From Hyphomonas sp. (GTDB taxonomy: Bacteria > Pseudomonadota > Alphaproteobacteria > Caulobacterales > Hyphomonadaceae), in the NCBI GenBank assembly GCA_017792365.1, contig CP051229.1:930001-994000 (forward strand): a stretch of DNA of 64,000 bases, read 5' to 3'. The translations under genes were made by a program, and so were the position numbers. Positions 43,636 through 53,943 of this stretch are shown in pieces. A model generated the notes under the pieces. It was not told the DNA's origin. It saw only the letters and a program-made list of their open reading frames with translations, and did not search any database. Position 1 is the first letter of the stretch. Each line of letters opens with the position of its first letter.

Positions 43636-44772
43636 CTAGCTCTTTGCCTCGTCTATGGGCCGCCAGCCCTCGACCTTCAGGCCGTACCCGTCAAGACCCG
43701 GCAGCTGATTGGGCTCGGTATTGGTCAAGAGGACCATGCGCTTGACCCCGAGGTCCTTGAGGATCTGGGCGCCGACGCCGTACTCGCGCAGGGGGCGGAT
43801 TTTCCGGTCGCTGGCCTCGGCCGGCGTCTGGTGCTCGCCGAGCGTGCGCGCGATGTCCTCGCCCATGCCCATGCGGACAAAGACCACCACGCCCGGCTCC
43901 TTGGCGGCGGCCAGACGCTCGAGCGCGCGGCCCGCCATGCCCTGTCGCGGCCCGGCTTCGCCCATCACGTCGCTGAGGAAGTCGACGCGGTGAACGCGGA
44001 CCAGCGCCTGCTCCTCAGGATCGATACGACCCTTCACCATCGCCACGTGTTCCGTGCCGTCCAGCGTGTTGCGGAAGACGACCGCGCGGAATTTGCCGCC
44101 GTGGACCGAGTTGATCTCGCCTTCGATCCGGCGCTCAAGGAAACGGTCATGCCGGCGACGCCACGCGATGAGATCGGCGATCGTGCCGACCTTCATGCCA
44201 TGCAGCTGGGCGAAGGAGATCAACTCGGGCAGACGCGCCATCGTGCCGTCGTCGTTCATGATCTCGCAGATCACCGCCGCCGGGTAGAGGCCGGCAAGAC
44301 GCGAGATGTCGACACTCGCCTCGGTGTGCCCGGCGCGCACCAGCGTGCCGCCGGCGCGCGAGACCAGCGGAAAGACGTGCCCGGGCGAGACGATGTCGGC
44401 CGCGCCCTTGGTAGGATCGATCGCCACTGCGATCGTGTGCGCCCTGTCGTGGGCGGAGATGCCGGTCGTCACCCCCTCCTTCGCCTCGATCGAAACTGTG
44501 AAAGCGGTCTTGAGGTTCTCGCGGTTCTCGCGGGACATCATGTCCAGCTCCAGCGCGCGTGCGCGTTCGCCCGTCATGGCGAGACAGATCAGTCCGCGGC
44601 CGTGCTTGGCCATGAAGTTGACCTGGTCCGGCGTCGCGAACTGGGCGGGGATGATCAGATCGCCCTCGTTCTCGCGATCCTCGGCGTCCACGAGGATGAA
44701 CATGCGCCCGTTCCGGGCGTCCTCGACGATCTCCTCGATCGGAGAAATGGCGTTCGTGAACTCGTCAGACAT
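43636..44772 (-). CDS. ribB: 3,4-dihydroxy-2-butanone 4-phosphate synthase with degenerate GTP cyclohydrolase II-like domain (RibBX-type)
   Basis: A 378-residue two-domain protein. Residues of about 1-210 are a complete RibB domain (RMFILVDAEDRENEGDLIIP, KHGRGLICLAMTGERA, PGHVFPLVSRAGGTLVRAGH, TEASVDISRLAGL), making dihydroxybutanone phosphate from ribulose 5-phosphate. Residues of about 215-378 have the fold of GTP cyclohydrolase II, but the three zinc cysteines are missing: the region that should read VRVHSECLTGDVFGSxxCDC is VRVHRVDFLSDVMGEAGPRQ. So it is probably not a cyclohydrolase; this matches the RibBX variant described in Proteobacteria. A separate RibA must exist elsewhere. Its ATG overlaps the ribE stop by one base. 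Confidence 0.9.
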   Translation of the reverse strand: MSDEFTNAISPIEEIVEDARNGRMFILVDAEDRENEGDLIIPAQFATPDQVNFMAKHGRGLICLAMTGERARALELDMMSRENRENLKTAFTVSIEAKEGVTTGISAHDRAHTIAVAIDPTKGAADIVSPGHVFPLVSRAGGTLVRAGHTEASVDISRLAGLYPAAVICEIMNDDGTMARLPELISFAQLHGMKVGTIADLIAWRRRHDRFLERRIEGEINSVHGGKFRAVVFRNTLDGTEHVAMVKGRIDPEEQALVRVHRVDFLSDVMGEAGPRQGMAGRALERLAAAKEPGVVVFVRMGMGEDIARTLGEHQTPAEASDRKIRPLREYGVGAQILKDLGVKRMVLLTNTEPNQLPGLDGYGLKVEGWRPIDEAKS

Positions 44773-45392
44773 TATCCGCGCGTCTCCAGCATGCGGGCGA
44801 CATACCGCGCGATGAGATCGACTTCCAGATTGACCCGACGCCCCGCGACGAGATCACCCAGCGTCGTGACTTCCAGTGTGTGCGGGATGACCGCGACTTC
44901 AAGCCAGGCCGCATCTGCTCCGGCAGGGCTCACGGCGGCGATGGTCAACGACGTCCCGTCAATGGCGATCGAGCCCTTTTCGGCCGCCATTCCGGCTAGC
45001 CGGGTGGGCAACGACACCCGAATGCGCCAGCTGTCGCCGTCCTCGACCACCGAGAGGATCTCGCCGACCGCATCGACGTGGCCGGAGACAAGGTGACCGC
45101 CGAGTTCATCGCCCATCTTGAGCGAGAGTTCGAGATTGGTCCGCGCGCCAGCCTGCCACTCCCCCAACACCGTACGCTTCAGCGTTTCCGGGACGGCTTC
45201 CACCACCCACCAGGAGCCGCCCTGTCGGGGCCCGAATTCCACGATGGTGAGGCAGGCGCCGGAATGCATGACCGATGCGCCCATTTCCAGCGCCGAGACC
45301 GGATAGCGGCTTTCGACCGTCAGGCGTCGCAGGCCGTCCGTGTCTTCGACACTGCTGACTGTCCCGACGTCACTGACCAGCCCGGTGAACAT
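44772..45392 (-). CDS. ribE: Riboflavin synthase subunit alpha
   Basis: A 206-residue riboflavin synthase that turns two dimethylribityllumazines into riboflavin. Two similar barrels: MFTGLVSDVGTVSSVEDTDG, GASVMHSGACLTIVEFG and NLELSLKMGDELGGHLVSGH (first), then WRIRVSLPTRLAGMAAEKGS, IAIDGTSLTIAAVSPAG and NLEVDLIARYVARML (second). It lies 2 bp downstream of ribD and overlaps ribB: tight operon. Confidence 0.95.
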   Translation of the reverse strand: MFTGLVSDVGTVSSVEDTDGLRRLTVESRYPVSALEMGASVMHSGACLTIVEFGPRQGGSWWVVEAVPETLKRTVLGEWQAGARTNLELSLKMGDELGGHLVSGHVDAVGEILSVVEDGDSWRIRVSLPTRLAGMAAEKGSIAIDGTSLTIAAVSPAGADAAWLEVAVIPHTLEVTTLGDLVAGRRVNLEVDLIARYVARMLETRG

Positions 45393-45394
45393 GC

Positions 45395-46086
45395 CTACTC
45401 GCTCCGCGCCCTGAGCGCATAACTCTCATGCAGGTCGCGGCCGAGGGTCACGACAGATGTCCGTTCGAACTTGGGGGCGTCGGCCAGTTTCGCAAGCCCC
45501 GTCGAGCCGATGGCCGGTATGCCGTCCCCGCCAAGCACGATGGGCGCGCGGAACCATTCGATACGATCGACCAGCCCGAGCCGCATGAACGCCGCCGCCA
45601 GCTGGCCGCCGCCTTCGACCGGGATCGACTTCACGCCCGCAACGCCCGCCATTTCCGGGGCTCCGGGATGCTGAGCCCGCCGCCCTCCACGGCCGGCAGC
45701 ATCCAGTATTGAATGCCGGGCCGCTCCGGCCAGCCCAGCTCGTCGAGGTTGGTTTCCTCGCGCGTCGCGATCGCCACCGGGCCCTTGTCGATCGTGGCGA
45801 ACACTCGCGCCGACTTCGGCAGGCGTCCACGGCTGTCCGCAATGATCCGCAGCGGCTGGCGTTCGGTCGGAGGATCGGTGCGGGCCGTCAGCTCCGGGTC
45901 ATCGGCGAGCGCCGTGCCGGAGCCGACGAGAACAGCATCGTGACGCGCCCGCAGGCGGTGACCGGCGGCGCGCGCCTCTTCGCCGGTGATCCACTTGCTC
46001 TCGCCATCCGCGGTCGCGATCCGGCCATCAAGCGAGGTCGCCAGTTTCAGCGTGACCTTCAGCCCGTCTGGTTTTGCGGCGCTCAC
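45395..46086 (-). CDS. ribD: RibD reductase domain only, lacking the deaminase domain (frameshifted)
   Basis: About 230 residues. The first frame has [40 protein letters not shown] and [20 protein letters not shown], the RibD C-terminal reductase; it then breaks after GGLSIPEP. The continuing frame starts at [16 protein letters not shown] and ends at 45395. One more base in the C4/G4 run at 45657-45660 joins them. No deaminase domain (HAE, PCxxxC) precedes it: the start ATG overlaps the nrdR stop (4 bp), so the gene begins at the reductase. It reduces the deaminated pyrimidine in riboflavin synthesis, and the deaminase must be encoded elsewhere. The break is probably a base-call error. Confidence 0.85.
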
Positions 46087-46574
46087 GGCTTGTCTGGTTC
46101 GACGGCTTTGTCCTCGGCCTTCTTCGCCTGGATCGAGTCCTCGATGAAGCGTGCGAAGTCGGCTGGCGACTTGAAGTCGCGATAGACCGAGGCGTAGCGG
46201 ACATAGGCGACCGGATCGAGTTCGGCGAGCGCGTCCATCACCATCCCGCCAATGTCCCGGGTGCGGATCTCGGCTTCGCCCACGCTCTCCAGCCGGCGCA
46301 CGATGCCGGACACCATCTGGTCGAGCTGCTCTTCTGAGACGGGGCGCTTCTGCAGCGCGAGCTGGACCGAGCGGCGCAGTTTTTCGCGATCAAACGGGGC
46401 GCGCTTGCCCTCGCGCTTGACGACGACGAGGTCGCGCAACTGCACGCGTTCGAATGTGGTGAACCGGCCGCCGCACGCCTCGCAACCGCGACGGCGGCGG
46501 ACTGCGGTGTCCTCTTCAGCCGGCCGGCTGTCCTTCACCGCCGTGTCGGAATGACCGCAATAAGGACAGCGCAC
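46083..46574 (-). CDS. nrdR: Transcriptional repressor NrdR
   Basis: A 163-residue zinc-finger/ATP-cone repressor of ribonucleotide reductase genes. The N-terminal zinc ribbon has MRCPYCG and [13 protein letters not shown]; the ATP-cone follows with [20 protein letters not shown] and IETRD-type region [15 protein letters not shown]. It lies between glyA (16 bp) and ribD (overlap). NrdR binds NrdR-boxes upstream of nrd genes, none of which are in the window. Confidence 0.96.
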   Translation of the reverse strand: MRCPYCGHSDTAVKDSRPAEEDTAVRRRRGCEACGGRFTTFERVQLRDLVVVKREGKRAPFDREKLRRSVQLALQKRPVSEEQLDQMVSGIVRRLESVGEAEIRTRDIGGMVMDALAELDPVAYVRYASVYRDFKSPADFARFIEDSIQAKKAEDKAVEPDKP

Positions 46575-46590
46575 CTTTCTCTCCGTCTCT

Positions 46591-47886
46591 TCAGTAGATC
46601 GGGAACCGGGCGGTCAGCGCCTTCACCTCGCCGCGGACCTTTTCCTCGACCGCCGCCGTGTCGTCGCCGGACGCCAACGCATCGACGACCTCGCCGATCC
46701 AGTGACCGATCTGGGTGAATTCCTTCTCGCCGAACCCGCGCGTGGTGCCAGCCGGCGAGCCGACGCGAACGCCGGAGGTGACCATCGGCTTCTCGGGGTC
46801 GAACGGCACGCCGTTCTTGTTGCAGGTGATGAAGGCGCGCTCGAGCGCTTTCTCCATCGCGTTGCCCTTCTGGCCTTTCGGGCGGAAGTCGATCAGGGCC
46901 GAGTGGTTGTCAGTGCCGCCCGAGACGACATCGAGGCCGCAATCCTGAACCGCCTTGGCCATCGCACGCGCGTTGGCGACGACGTTCTGGGCGTAGACCT
47001 TGAACGAGGGATCGAGCGCCTCCTTGAAGGCCACGGCCTTGGCGGCGATCACGTGCATCAGCGGGCCGCCCTGCAGGCCGGGGAACACCGCGGAATTCAG
47101 CTTCTTGGCGAGCTTTTCGTCGTTGCAGAGGATCAGGCCGCCGCGCGGTCCGCGAAGCGATTTGTGCGTGGTCGACGTCACGACGTGTGCATGGGGCACC
47201 GGCGAAGGGTGCGCGCCACCGGCGACGAGACCGGCGATGTGGGCCATGTCGACCATCAGGTATGCGCCGACGCTGTCTGCGATCTCGCGGAACTTCTTCC
47301 AGTCCCAGATGCGCGAATAGGCCGTACCGCCAGCGAGGATCAGTTTCGGCTTGTGCTCGTGAGCAAGACGCTCAACCGCCTCCATGTCGACGCGGTGATC
47401 GTCTTCGCGCACGCCATAGGAGACGACGTTGAACCACTTGCCCGACATATTGACGGGCGAGCCATGGGTAAGGTGACCGCCGGAATTGAGATCGAGCCCC
47501 ATGAAGGTGTCGCCCGGCTTCAGAAGGGCCAGAAACACCGCCTGGTTCATCTGGCTGCCGGAGTTCGGCTGGACGTTGGCGAATTCGCAGTCGAACAGCT
47601 GCTTTGCCCGTTCGATGGCCAGCGTCTCGATCTCGTCGACGAACTCGCAGCCGCCATAATAACGACGCCCCGGATAGCCTTCCGCATACTTGTTCGTCAG
47701 GATCGTGCCCTGCGTTTCAAGGACGGCTCGGGAGACGATGTTTTCCGAGGCGATCAGCTCGATCTGCTGCGACTGGCGCTGAAATTCGCGGGCGATGCTG
47801 GCCGCAATATCGGGATCCGCCTGTTCGAGCCCTGCGCCGAAGAAACCCGTTGGCCTGATGTCTTCTTTCGACACGGGGTGGCTCAT
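46591..47886 (-). CDS. glyA: Serine hydroxymethyltransferase
   Basis: A 431-residue PLP enzyme converting serine and tetrahydrofolate to glycine and methylene-tetrahydrofolate. [20 protein letters not shown] near residue 32, [20 protein letters not shown] near 62, and the PLP-lysine region [20 protein letters not shown] near 230. The frame is open to 47955, but the ATG at 47886 is behind GGAGG with seven-base spacing. First gene of the operon glyA-nrdR-rib-nusB-thiL. Confidence 0.96.
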   Translation of the reverse strand: MSHPVSKEDIRPTGFFGAGLEQADPDIAASIAREFQRQSQQIELIASENIVSRAVLETQGTILTNKYAEGYPGRRYYGGCEFVDEIETLAIERAKQLFDCEFANVQPNSGSQMNQAVFLALLKPGDTFMGLDLNSGGHLTHGSPVNMSGKWFNVVSYGVREDDHRVDMEAVERLAHEHKPKLILAGGTAYSRIWDWKKFREIADSVGAYLMVDMAHIAGLVAGGAHPSPVPHAHVVTSTTHKSLRGPRGGLILCNDEKLAKKLNSAVFPGLQGGPLMHVIAAKAVAFKEALDPSFKVYAQNVVANARAMAKAVQDCGLDVVSGGTDNHSALIDFRPKGQKGNAMEKALERAFITCNKNGVPFDPEKPMVTSGVRVGSPAGTTRGFGEKEFTQIGHWIGEVVDALASGDDTAAVEEKVRGEVKALTARFPIY

Positions 47887-48115
47887 CGAAACGCCTCCAG
47901 ATCGCAGGGAAATGCCATGATTCCCGGCGATACGGCCTCCAGCCCGCAATGGCAAGATATCGGCGGCCGCAGAGGTCCAGCTGAGTTAATTAGCCGCTGC
48001 GACAGTATAAATGTTTGAATATTTGAAACCGTGAAAGATGTCGCTTGCTTTTTGCGAATTGTATTGCTTTTCTCCCGACACTCAAAAGCAACCAGCACAT
48101 GAACGCCCCGGACAA

Positions 48116-48550
48116 TTGAGCGAACAGTCAGATAACCCTGCGGAAACTAATCTGGATCATCTGCGCATGACCTCGCAGATCGTGGCTGCTTTTGTGTCTA
48201 ACAACCCGGTGCCTGCCGATGGCCTGCCGGGCGTCATCCAGTCCGTCTACAAGTCGGTCACCGCGCTGAGCCGCGGCGAAACCGATACGGTCGAGCGCCC
48301 CAAGCCCGCCGTCCCGATCAGCCGGTCAGTCACCGACGACCACATCATCTGCCTTGAGGACGGTCGCAAGCTGAAGATGCTGAAGCGCTACCTGCGCTCG
48401 CATTACGACATGTCGCCGGAGGAATACCGCCAGCGGTGGGGCCTGCCGTCGGACTATCCGATGGTGGCGCCGAGCTACGCCGCCCGCCGATCGCGCTTCG
48501 CCAAGGAGATCGGACTGGGCAAGTCGCGCCGCACGCAGAGCGCCGGCTGA
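48116..48550 (+). CDS. MucR/Ros family transcriptional regulator
   Basis: A 144-residue zinc-finger-type regulator counted from TTG at 48116. LRMTSQIVAAFVSNNPVPAD near the start and the C-terminal DNA-binding part CLEDGRKLKMLKRYLRSHYD, SPEEYRQRWGLPSDYPMVAP, SYAARRSRFAKEIGLG are typical. With this start the fold residues fall at C79, D82, Y92 and H96, matching Ros numbering (C79, C82, H92, H97); the H92 place is Tyr instead of His, so zinc binding looks incomplete. An ATG at 48038 or 48167 is possible. MucR proteins control exopolysaccharide, motility and cell-cycle genes and often their own AT-rich promoter; the upstream ~100 bp are indeed AT-rich. Confidence 0.88.
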   Translation: MSEQSDNPAETNLDHLRMTSQIVAAFVSNNPVPADGLPGVIQSVYKSVTALSRGETDTVERPKPAVPISRSVTDDHIICLEDGRKLKMLKRYLRSHYDMSPEEYRQRWGLPSDYPMVAPSYAARRSRFAKEIGLGKSRRTQSAG

Positions 48551-48555
48551 CCGTC

Positions 48556-48801
48556 TCAGGCGAGAACGCCTCCGCCGCCATCTCCGGAAGACCCGCCGCG
48601 ATCATCCTTGGTCTTGCCCGAAGACTTGCGGCGGACGTAGTCGAGCTTCGCGATCGCGAGTTTCTCAATGTCTGCGCGAGAGGCGCTCACCGGCGCGATA
48701 AAGCTGACCTCAAGGCCATCGCCTGAATCCACGGCGCGGACTTCAAGGCCGCTGCCGACCTGGTTCATCTCGATGTAGACTTCGTGTCGCGGCTCGCTCA
48801 C
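48556..48801 (-). CDS. Small conserved protein (DUF6898-like) downstream of hemA
   Basis: An 81-residue protein. MSEPRHEVYIEMNQVGSGLE, VRAVDSGDGLEVSFIAPVSA, SRADIEKLAIAKLDYVRRKS is a compact alpha/beta domain like the small DUF6898 proteins of alphaproteobacteria, followed by a Gly-rich tail (RGGSSGDGGGGVLA). It lies 24 bp downstream of hemA on the same strand, so the two are probably co-transcribed. Function unknown. Confidence 0.75.
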   Translation of the reverse strand: MSEPRHEVYIEMNQVGSGLEVRAVDSGDGLEVSFIAPVSASRADIEKLAIAKLDYVRRKSSGKTKDDRGGSSGDGGGGVLA

Positions 48802-48825
48802 TCGCCGCCCTCTCCACCTGGCTGG

Positions 48826-50049
48826 TCAGGCCGCCGTCCGCTCCAGGCCCAGCTGCGCCCAGATCGCCACCAGCGCCGAAACCAGTTCGTCCATCATCGC
48901 TTCGGTGTGATGCGGCGACGGCGTGAAGCGCAGGCGCTCGCCGCCCTTCGGCACGGTCGGATAGTTGATCGGTTGCACGTAGATGCCGAAGTCGAACAGC
49001 AGCGTATCCGACAGCGCCTTGCACCGCTCTGGATCGCCGACGTGGAGCGGGACGATGTGCGTGTCCGCCATCATGACCGGCAGGCGCGCTGCGATCATCT
49101 TCTGGCGCAGCAGCTCGGCCTTCTCCTGATGGACCTTGCGCAGCTCGACGCCGAACTCGCCGCGCAGCTTGCGGATCGATGTCAGCGAACCTGCGGCCAA
49201 GACCGGGCAGGTCGAAGTCGAGAAAATGAAACCGGGGGCCATCGACCGGATCGCATCGATGATGATGGCGTCGGCGGCGATGTATCCGCCCATCACGCCG
49301 AAGGCCTTCGCCAGCGTGCCTTCGCAGATCGTGATGCGGTCCATGACGCCATCGCGCTCGGCAATGCCTGCGCCCGTAATGCCGTACATACCGACGGCGT
49401 GGACTTCATCGAGATAGGTGATCGCGTCGAACTCTTCGGCGAGATCGCAGATCTCCTTCATCGGCGCGACATCGCCATCCATCGAATAGACGGACTCGAA
49501 GGCGATCACCTTCGGCGCATCGGCCGGATCGTTCTCCATCAGCGCACGCAGGTGTCCGACATCGTTGTGACGGAACACGCGCTTGGCGCATTGCGCCCGC
49601 TTGATGCCTTCGATCATCGAGGCATGGTTCAACGCGTCCGAATAGATGATGACGTTGGGCATGATCTTCGCCAGCGTCGACAGCGTGGCGTCGTTCGACA
49701 CATAGCCCGAGGTGAAGAGAAGCGCCGCTTCCTTGCCGTGGAGCGAAGCCAGCTCCTTTTCCAGGTCAACGTGATAGCGCGTGGTGCCGGAGATGTTGCG
49801 CGTGCCGCCCGAGCCGGCACCGAAGGCGTCGACTGCTTCCTTCATCGTCTCGATGACGTCGGGATCCTGGCCCATGCCGAGATAATCGTTCGAGCACCAG
49901 ACCACGACTTCCTGCTCGGAGCCGTCGAGGTGACGCGCAGATGCGCGCGGAAACTTGCCGCGATGCCGCTTGAGATCGATGAAGACGCGGTATCGGCCTT
50001 CGTCGCGGATTTCCTTCACCGCATCTTCGAACGCCGCCAGATGTTTCAT
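48826..50049 (-). CDS. hemA: 5-aminolevulinate synthase
   Basis: A 407-residue PLP enzyme that condenses glycine with succinyl-CoA to aminolevulinate, the alphaproteobacterial (C4) route to haem. [20 protein letters not shown] near residue 50, [19 protein letters not shown] near 78, [20 protein letters not shown] near 178, [12 protein letters not shown] near 205, and the PLP-lysine segment [15 protein letters not shown] near 243. The last part [19 protein letters not shown] is typical. Haem genes hemA and hemB are both in this region. Confidence 0.96.
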   Translation of the reverse strand: MKHLAAFEDAVKEIRDEGRYRVFIDLKRHRGKFPRASARHLDGSEQEVVVWCSNDYLGMGQDPDVIETMKEAVDAFGAGSGGTRNISGTTRYHVDLEKELASLHGKEAALLFTSGYVSNDATLSTLAKIMPNVIIYSDALNHASMIEGIKRAQCAKRVFRHNDVGHLRALMENDPADAPKVIAFESVYSMDGDVAPMKEICDLAEEFDAITYLDEVHAVGMYGITGAGIAERDGVMDRITICEGTLAKAFGVMGGYIAADAIIIDAIRSMAPGFIFSTSTCPVLAAGSLTSIRKLRGEFGVELRKVHQEKAELLRQKMIAARLPVMMADTHIVPLHVGDPERCKALSDTLLFDFGIYVQPINYPTVPKGGERLRFTPSPHHTEAMMDELVSALVAIWAQLGLERTAA

Positions 50050-50234
50050 GTTTCATTCGGCGCAACCGTGCGCGCCGCTCCCATGTACTGGCCGTTACTC
50101 TAGCGTCATGCACGACCGATGAACATACATATGCGCACATTGAACGGCTGTTAAACGCCTGATTGTCGCAGAATTTTTGCGAACCATTCGCAAGTCGGCG
50201 AGGGGCCGACATTCGCGCCCAGCCAACGCAAGAA

Positions 50235-50262
50235 CGCCGGCCACTCGTAGGAGTGACCGGCG
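50235..50262 (-). terminator. Hairpin downstream of the MarR gene
   Basis: 12-base arms (CGCCGGCCACTC / GAGTGACCGGCG) with one mismatch and a 4-base loop, 70 bp past the MarR stop. On the minus strand it is followed by TTCTTGCGTT, a modest T tract. Likely an intrinsic terminator. Confidence 0.55.
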
Positions 50263-50332
50263 CAGGGTTGTCTGACGTGGGTCGACGGCGCCTGTCTTTC
50301 GCAGGACTGCCCTCGCCCAGGTTTTGGAAGTC

Positions 50333-50830
50333 CTAGAGCTGGTAGCGGATCTGGTCCGACCAGAAGCGCTCAAGCCGCGAGATCGTGCGGTTCAGCTGGT
50401 CGAGATCGTCCGGGCGCACGCTGGCGGTCGGCTCAAGCGAAGTCGCTTGTTTCTCGAAGAGATCCTGAACGCGGGCGCGCACAGCAAGACCCGACGGCGT
50501 GAGTTTGAGACGAACCGTGCGGCGGTCATCGCTCGAACGGGTCTGGATCAGATAGCCGCCTTCCTGAAGCTTCTTCAGGTTGTAGGACATCGACGTGCCG
50601 GCGAACGAACCGCGGGCGCGCAGCGCGCTGGCCGGGGTCTCGCCATCGCCAATTTCATACAGCAGGAGCGCCTGGACACCCGTCAGCGAACGCTCGCCCG
50701 AACGCTCGAGCTTGTCCTTCACAACATCGTGCAGACGACGATGCGCCTGCTCCAACAGCGCGAGCGCCTTCAGAAAGGTTTGCTCGACGTCACCTTCATC
50801 ACCGGTCGCCCGGATCGCTACTTCAGTCAT
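50333..50830 (-). CDS. MarR family winged-helix regulator
   Basis: A 165-residue regulator. MTEVAIRATGDEGDVEQTFL, KALALLEQAHRRLHDVVKDK, then the winged helix: LTGVQALLLYEIGDGETPAS, ALRARGSFAGTSMSYNLKKL, QEGGYLIQTRSSDDRRTVRL. The DDRR motif of the wing is intact. Met at 50830 is preferred over the ATG at 50842 since MTEVAI follows directly on a tandem MVVM stretch. Alphaproteobacterial MarR proteins of this length include LdtR-type cell-wall/motility regulators; the target here is not known. Its upstream region is AT-rich. Confidence 0.88.
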   Translation of the reverse strand: MTEVAIRATGDEGDVEQTFLKALALLEQAHRRLHDVVKDKLERSGERSLTGVQALLLYEIGDGETPASALRARGSFAGTSMSYNLKKLQEGGYLIQTRSSDDRRTVRLKLTPSGLAVRARVQDLFEKQATSLEPTASVRPDDLDQLNRTISRLERFWSDQIRYQL

Positions 50831-51248
50831 CATCACCACCATCAGCCGTGTGTTTTTGTTTAGGCTGAGCGAGTGAATACAGGACTATACCTAAGCAATC
50901 GCTAAAACAGATACATTTCAACGAACTTTTCGACGGTATTTGATCGATTTTTGTTTGGTTCGTTATTGTGAACCACAAGTAAACAGAAACAACGCGATTA
51001 CCCGGATCGGCTGAGTCCAGCGCCGTCGCTCACACCGCCGTCGCCGCCTGACCACGTGACGGACCGGTCACTTTTTGGGGATATGGGCGCCCAATCCTTC
51101 CGCGTCCGGGGGAATCATAGGCAACAGACAAGGCGCGGCTGCGTTTCCTTGCTGCATTTCCGAGTATCCATGTCGCCGGCAGAGGCGTAGGTGTTTTTCT
51201 CCTCCGACGACCCCAAATAGACCAGCGCAACAAGCCGGCAGAACATAC
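50831..51248. other. 418-bp intergenic region between divergent MarR and GNAT genes
   Basis: No convincing gene. The first ~150 bp are AT-rich (probable promoters). A short GTGAC/GTCAC hairpin followed by TTTTT (51056-51076, plus strand) could be a terminator of a small RNA. The nonamer gccggcaga occurs at 51175-51183 and 51234-51242. Short open frames here are not gene-like. A small RNA is possible but unproven. Confidence 0.35.
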
Positions 51249-51839
51249 ATGGCGACTCTCGCGAACGACGCGCCCCTCCCCTACAGAATTCGGCCCGCAC
51301 GCGGCAGCGAAGTGGGCGAGTTGCAGAACATCGATCTGGCTTCAGCCACCCTGTTCCGGTCCACCGGGCTGATCGACTTCGGCGAGCTGGGCGAGCCCTC
51401 CGATCCCATTCCGGAAGACCGTCTGCGCCAGGGATTTGGCGACGGCCTCGTCTGGGGCGCAGTCGACGATCGCGACAACCTCGTCGGTTTCGCGCTCTGT
51501 TCGGATCGCGGCGACGACCTCTATCTCGAACAACTGTCCGTCCTGCCCCGCCACGGCCGGCAGGGGCTTGGCGCGCGGCTCGTGCGCCGGGCGATCGTCG
51601 AGGCGGAAGCCCGCTCCTACAAGCGGCTGTCGCTTTCGACCTTCCGCAAGGTGGCCTGGAACGGCCCCTTCTACCGCAAGCTTGGCTTCCGCGAGGTGCC
51701 GATCTGGCGGCTCCAGGACTGGCAGATCGAGATTCGCGAACTGCAGAAGCAGACCATGGACGTCCGCCAGCGCTGCTTCATGCAGCGTCCGGTCAAGCGC
51801 GCCCGGTTCGCGATCGGCATGGCCGCAAACGCCAACTGA
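51249..51839 (+). CDS. GNAT family N-acetyltransferase
   Basis: A 196-residue acetyltransferase. IRPARGSEVGELQNIDLASA at the start, GFALCSDRGDDLYLEQLSVL then PRHGRQGLGARLVRRAIVEA (the acetyl-CoA-binding RxxGxG/A region, here RQGLGA) near residue 105, and WNGPFYRKLGFREVPIWRLQ near 142, the family's C-terminal part. The upstream open frame is not coding-like, so ATG 51249 is used, after a weak ribosome site. The substrate could be an amine or an amino acid. Lies 76 bp upstream of hemB on the same strand. Confidence 0.88.
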   Translation: MATLANDAPLPYRIRPARGSEVGELQNIDLASATLFRSTGLIDFGELGEPSDPIPEDRLRQGFGDGLVWGAVDDRDNLVGFALCSDRGDDLYLEQLSVLPRHGRQGLGARLVRRAIVEAEARSYKRLSLSTFRKVAWNGPFYRKLGFREVPIWRLQDWQIEIRELQKQTMDVRQRCFMQRPVKRARFAIGMAANAN

Positions 51840-51915
51840 CGACAATTCGTCCGCGCCCGGCGAGGATGACTTTCACTTTCGCTGCGGCTAACCCTTCCGC
51901 CAAGAGGGAGCCGCC

Positions 51916-53310
<1,395 letters not shown>

Positions 53311-53454
53311 CACTTAACCTTTGCCACTCCCCTGATGGCCGACTTCGGTGAAAATCGGGTGAACTGTGGGCCAATCGGCTTCGTTGCCTTTTTTGCTCGA
53401 CAGCGCCAGCGCTTCGGATGTAATGGGCGCGGCTTTTTGAAGGAAGCGACTCAC

Positions 53455-53943
53455 ATGGACCCTCCCGGGTCACCCTATGCCCTGAGACGAGCACGTCCGG
53501 CTGATCTCCAAGCACTTATCGCGATGGAAACAAGCGCCTTCACCGGCGACCGCCTGTCTGCGCGCAGCTTTCGCCGCCACGTTGAATCGCCCCGCGCCGA
53601 CCTGGTCGTCGCCGCCCGAAACGGCGAAATCGCCGGATACGCCCTCAACTTCTACCGCGCCAACTCGACGCTGGCGCGGCTCTACTCGATCGCCGTCGAC
53701 GAAACCCACCGCGGGCGCGGCCTCTCCTCGCGGATGATCGGCGATCTCGAGCGAAAGGCCCGCCAGCGCGGCTGCGACCGGCTGCGCCTTGAAGTGCGCA
53801 TAGACAATGACGGCGCCATCGCGGCATACGAACACATGGGGTTTCGCCCCATCGGCCGCATTGCGCGTTACTACGAAGACGGCCAGACCGCATTACGCAT
53901 GGAAAAGTCGCTGCATTCACCAACCGCGAGGCTCGCGGCATGA
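53455..53943 (+). CDS. GNAT acetyltransferase paired with a RimK-like ligase
   Basis: A 162-residue GNAT protein of RimI/ArgA-like length. ALRRARPADLQALIAMETSA at the start, LYSIAVDETHRGRGLSSRMI near residue 77 (acetyl-CoA-binding RGRGLS), LRLEVRIDNDGAIAAYEHMG near 107. The frame is open further upstream, but the ATG at 53455 opens the fold. Its stop overlaps the ATG of the RimK-like gene (ATGA), so the two are translationally coupled. Such GNAT plus ATP-grasp pairs suggest an N-acetylated peptide or amino-acid derivative as product, as in NAGGN synthesis, but the substrate is not known. Confidence 0.88.
   Translation: MDPPGSPYALRRARPADLQALIAMETSAFTGDRLSARSFRRHVESPRADLVVAARNGEIAGYALNFYRANSTLARLYSIAVDETHRGRGLSSRMIGDLERKARQRGCDRLRLEVRIDNDGAIAAYEHMGFRPIGRIARYYEDGQTALRMEKSLHSPTARLAA

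Noticed and set aside
51120-51180. GGAAxxGCAGC-like segment resembling SRP RNA domain IV on the minus strand
   Set aside because: The conserved GGAAG loop and flanking symmetric bulge are not matched, and no complete hairpin was found.
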